From Verrucomicrobia bacterium LW23 (GTDB lineage: Bacteria; Verrucomicrobiota; Verrucomicrobiia; Methylacidiphilales; UBA1321): DNA of 42,735 nt. This document shows, one piece after another, positions 41,807 to 42,735 of the stretch. Both the position numbers and the translations under genes were made by a program. The DNA is taken from positions 1 through 42,735 of the forward strand of contig QAZA01000018.1 in assembly GCA_003054695.1 (NCBI GenBank). The letters run 5' to 3'. Under the pieces are notes generated by a model, which was not told the origin of the DNA, made no database searches, and saw only the letters and a list, made by a program, of their open reading frames with translations. The stretch's first letter is position 1. Each line of letters starts with the position of its first letter.

Positions 41807-42470
41807 CTATTGTTTCTCCTCGGGAAGTTGGGCGCTGGTCCATTCAGCCCAGCCGCCGTGGAAGATGGCGATGTTGGTGTAGCCCAGTTTGCGCAGGGCC
41901 TTTTTCCACCAGCGTGCCGTCCTCGCAGCTGGGGCTGGAGCAGTAGAGGACCAGGGGGCGGGTTTTGGGCTGAAGGATCGTCTGGAGTTGAGGGTAGTAC
42001 ACCTCAAACTCGTCGCGCGGCAGCGAGAGGGCGCCGGGGACGTGGCCGAGGCGATGGAAAATCTCGGGGCGGGCGTCCAGCACAAGGACTTGCTTCTCCT
42101 CGACAATGCGGCGGAATGCGGCGAGGTCGAGCCTCGCGGGAAGCTCAACCTGCGCGGGCGCGGCGGCGGCCGTGGCGGGAGCCCCCGGCTCGGGGCCTAC
42201 GAGGGCTACGGCCTGATTCAGGCGCTCCGCCTTGCTCTGGTAAATCAGCGGCGCGGGGCGATCGCGAAACTGGTTGACCAGGAGGCCCAGGCACAGCGCC
42301 GCCGTCGCCACGCAGGCAAAAACGGTGAGATCAAGTGCCAGGGTTTGTGCGATGCGATTGCTGGGAGCCGCAGTCACCCGGGGCCAGGCGCGGGCGGCAT
42401 CGGCCGCGGCCGCAGGCGTGGGCGATGCGGTGGATTCTGCAGCCGAGGATGTGGCGGTGGGGGGATGCAT
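41807..42470 (-). pseudogene. Rhodanese-domain membrane protein, frameshifted
   Basis: A membrane-anchored sulfurtransferase-like protein in two frames. From the ATG at 42470, an Ala-rich start, one helix (about 42-66) and the rhodanese domain are read up to LYCSSPSCEDGTLVEK, including LDARPE (Asp132, Arg134) and the likely active-site Cys177. The frame then goes wrong. The correct continuation, KALRKLGYTNIAIFHGGWAE to the stop at 41807, is in the +1 frame. The junction is an A5 run on the coding strand (T5 at 41901-41905); one A fewer would restore a normal protein of about 220 residues. The active-site loop is intact. It could be a real inactivation, a phase-variable tract or a sequencing error. 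It is followed at 10 bases by the MauE-like gene. Confidence 0.8.
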
Positions 42471-42735
42471 GACGGTGGCGCAAGTGGGTTGCGTAAGCGG
42501 TTTAGCGGCAGAGACCTGTTACCCAGGTGGATGGCGAGTAACGAGGCGCGCTCGGGCGAAGCTGATGCTGAAGATATGGCAAGACGTGTCGCGCTCATGG
42601 CAAGCGTTGTAGCAGGCTGAATACAAAGCTTATCTAGCAAGCCTCCCAGAAATCCGCAAACGATTTCAACAAACTAGAGGCTGTCGACATTCGTTTATTT
42701 CCGTGTTATACGGGCGTATGGATTATGAGAAACGG
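42471..42735. other. Non-coding end of the window
   Basis: The upstream region of the minus-strand rhodanese gene, presumably with its promoter, runs into a lower-GC stretch from about 42610. A short frame ATGGATTATGAGAAACGG begins at 42718 on the plus strand and runs off the end; it could be the start of a gene, but with six codons and no clear ribosome site I cannot call it. Confidence 0.35.

Overview
The window is chromosomal DNA from a GC-rich bacterium that is most likely a member of Verrucomicrobiota. The best taxonomic marker is a 1212-residue protein on the minus strand (14048-17686) that resembles protein A of the Verru_Chthon cassette, a large exported family named from Verrucomicrobium and Chthoniobacter. 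Many proteins carry Ala/Pro-rich linkers, and upstream Shine-Dalgarno sequences are often weak. I see no rRNA, tRNA, CRISPR array, transposase or prophage.
Layout. 1-9.6 kb, plus strand: an L,D-transpeptidase, a GYF-domain membrane protein, an exported GHL10-type glycoside hydrolase, an unrecognised three-helix membrane protein and an ABC-F ATPase. 9.6-13.9 kb, minus strand: mutS, a protein with a basic Lys/Ala tail, and an FmdB-type zinc ribbon, probably one operon. 14.0-18.1 kb, minus: the cassette A-like protein and a Flp-type pilin with its own terminator. 18.3-20.1 kb, plus: lepA. 20.2-21.1 kb: a lower-GC island with a small two-gene module that looks like an antitoxin plus a frameshifted ADP-ribosyltransferase-like toxin. 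21.2-24.0 kb, minus: an alpha-E protein and a circularly permuted ATP-grasp protein, a known functional pair. 24.3-30.2 kb, minus: a P1B-4-like metal ATPase with a His-rich N-terminus, a YbbP-like FtsX permease and a small exported protein. 30.6-33.1 kb, minus: a MoxR-type AAA ATPase directly after a MEMO-family protein. 33.3-37.1 kb, minus: a REC-PAS-GGDEF-EAL protein and a GalE/WbpP-like epimerase. 37.2-41.3 kb, plus: a divergent cell-wall amidase and a Ser/Thr kinase fused to an HDOD/HD output domain. 41.2-42.5 kb, minus: a rhodanese gene with a frameshift and a MauE/DoxX membrane protein.
Themes. Envelope work is common (L,D-transpeptidase, amidase, GHL10 hydrolase, cassette protein, pilin), as is signalling (c-di-GMP protein, kinase-HDOD). 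The most unusual observation is a short palindromic repeat, a 17-bp unit GRGACAY-NNN-RTGTCYC set with an 18-bp period. It sits inside two unrelated coding regions, mutS and the unknown membrane protein, always in the frame that reads Gly-Thr-x-x-Val-Pro. Two genes (the toxin-like gene and the rhodanese) are broken by single-base shifts at or near A-runs, which may be real or may be sequencing errors. Several enzymes lack a standard catalytic residue (the epimerase Tyr, an amidase His, the kinase HRD Arg).
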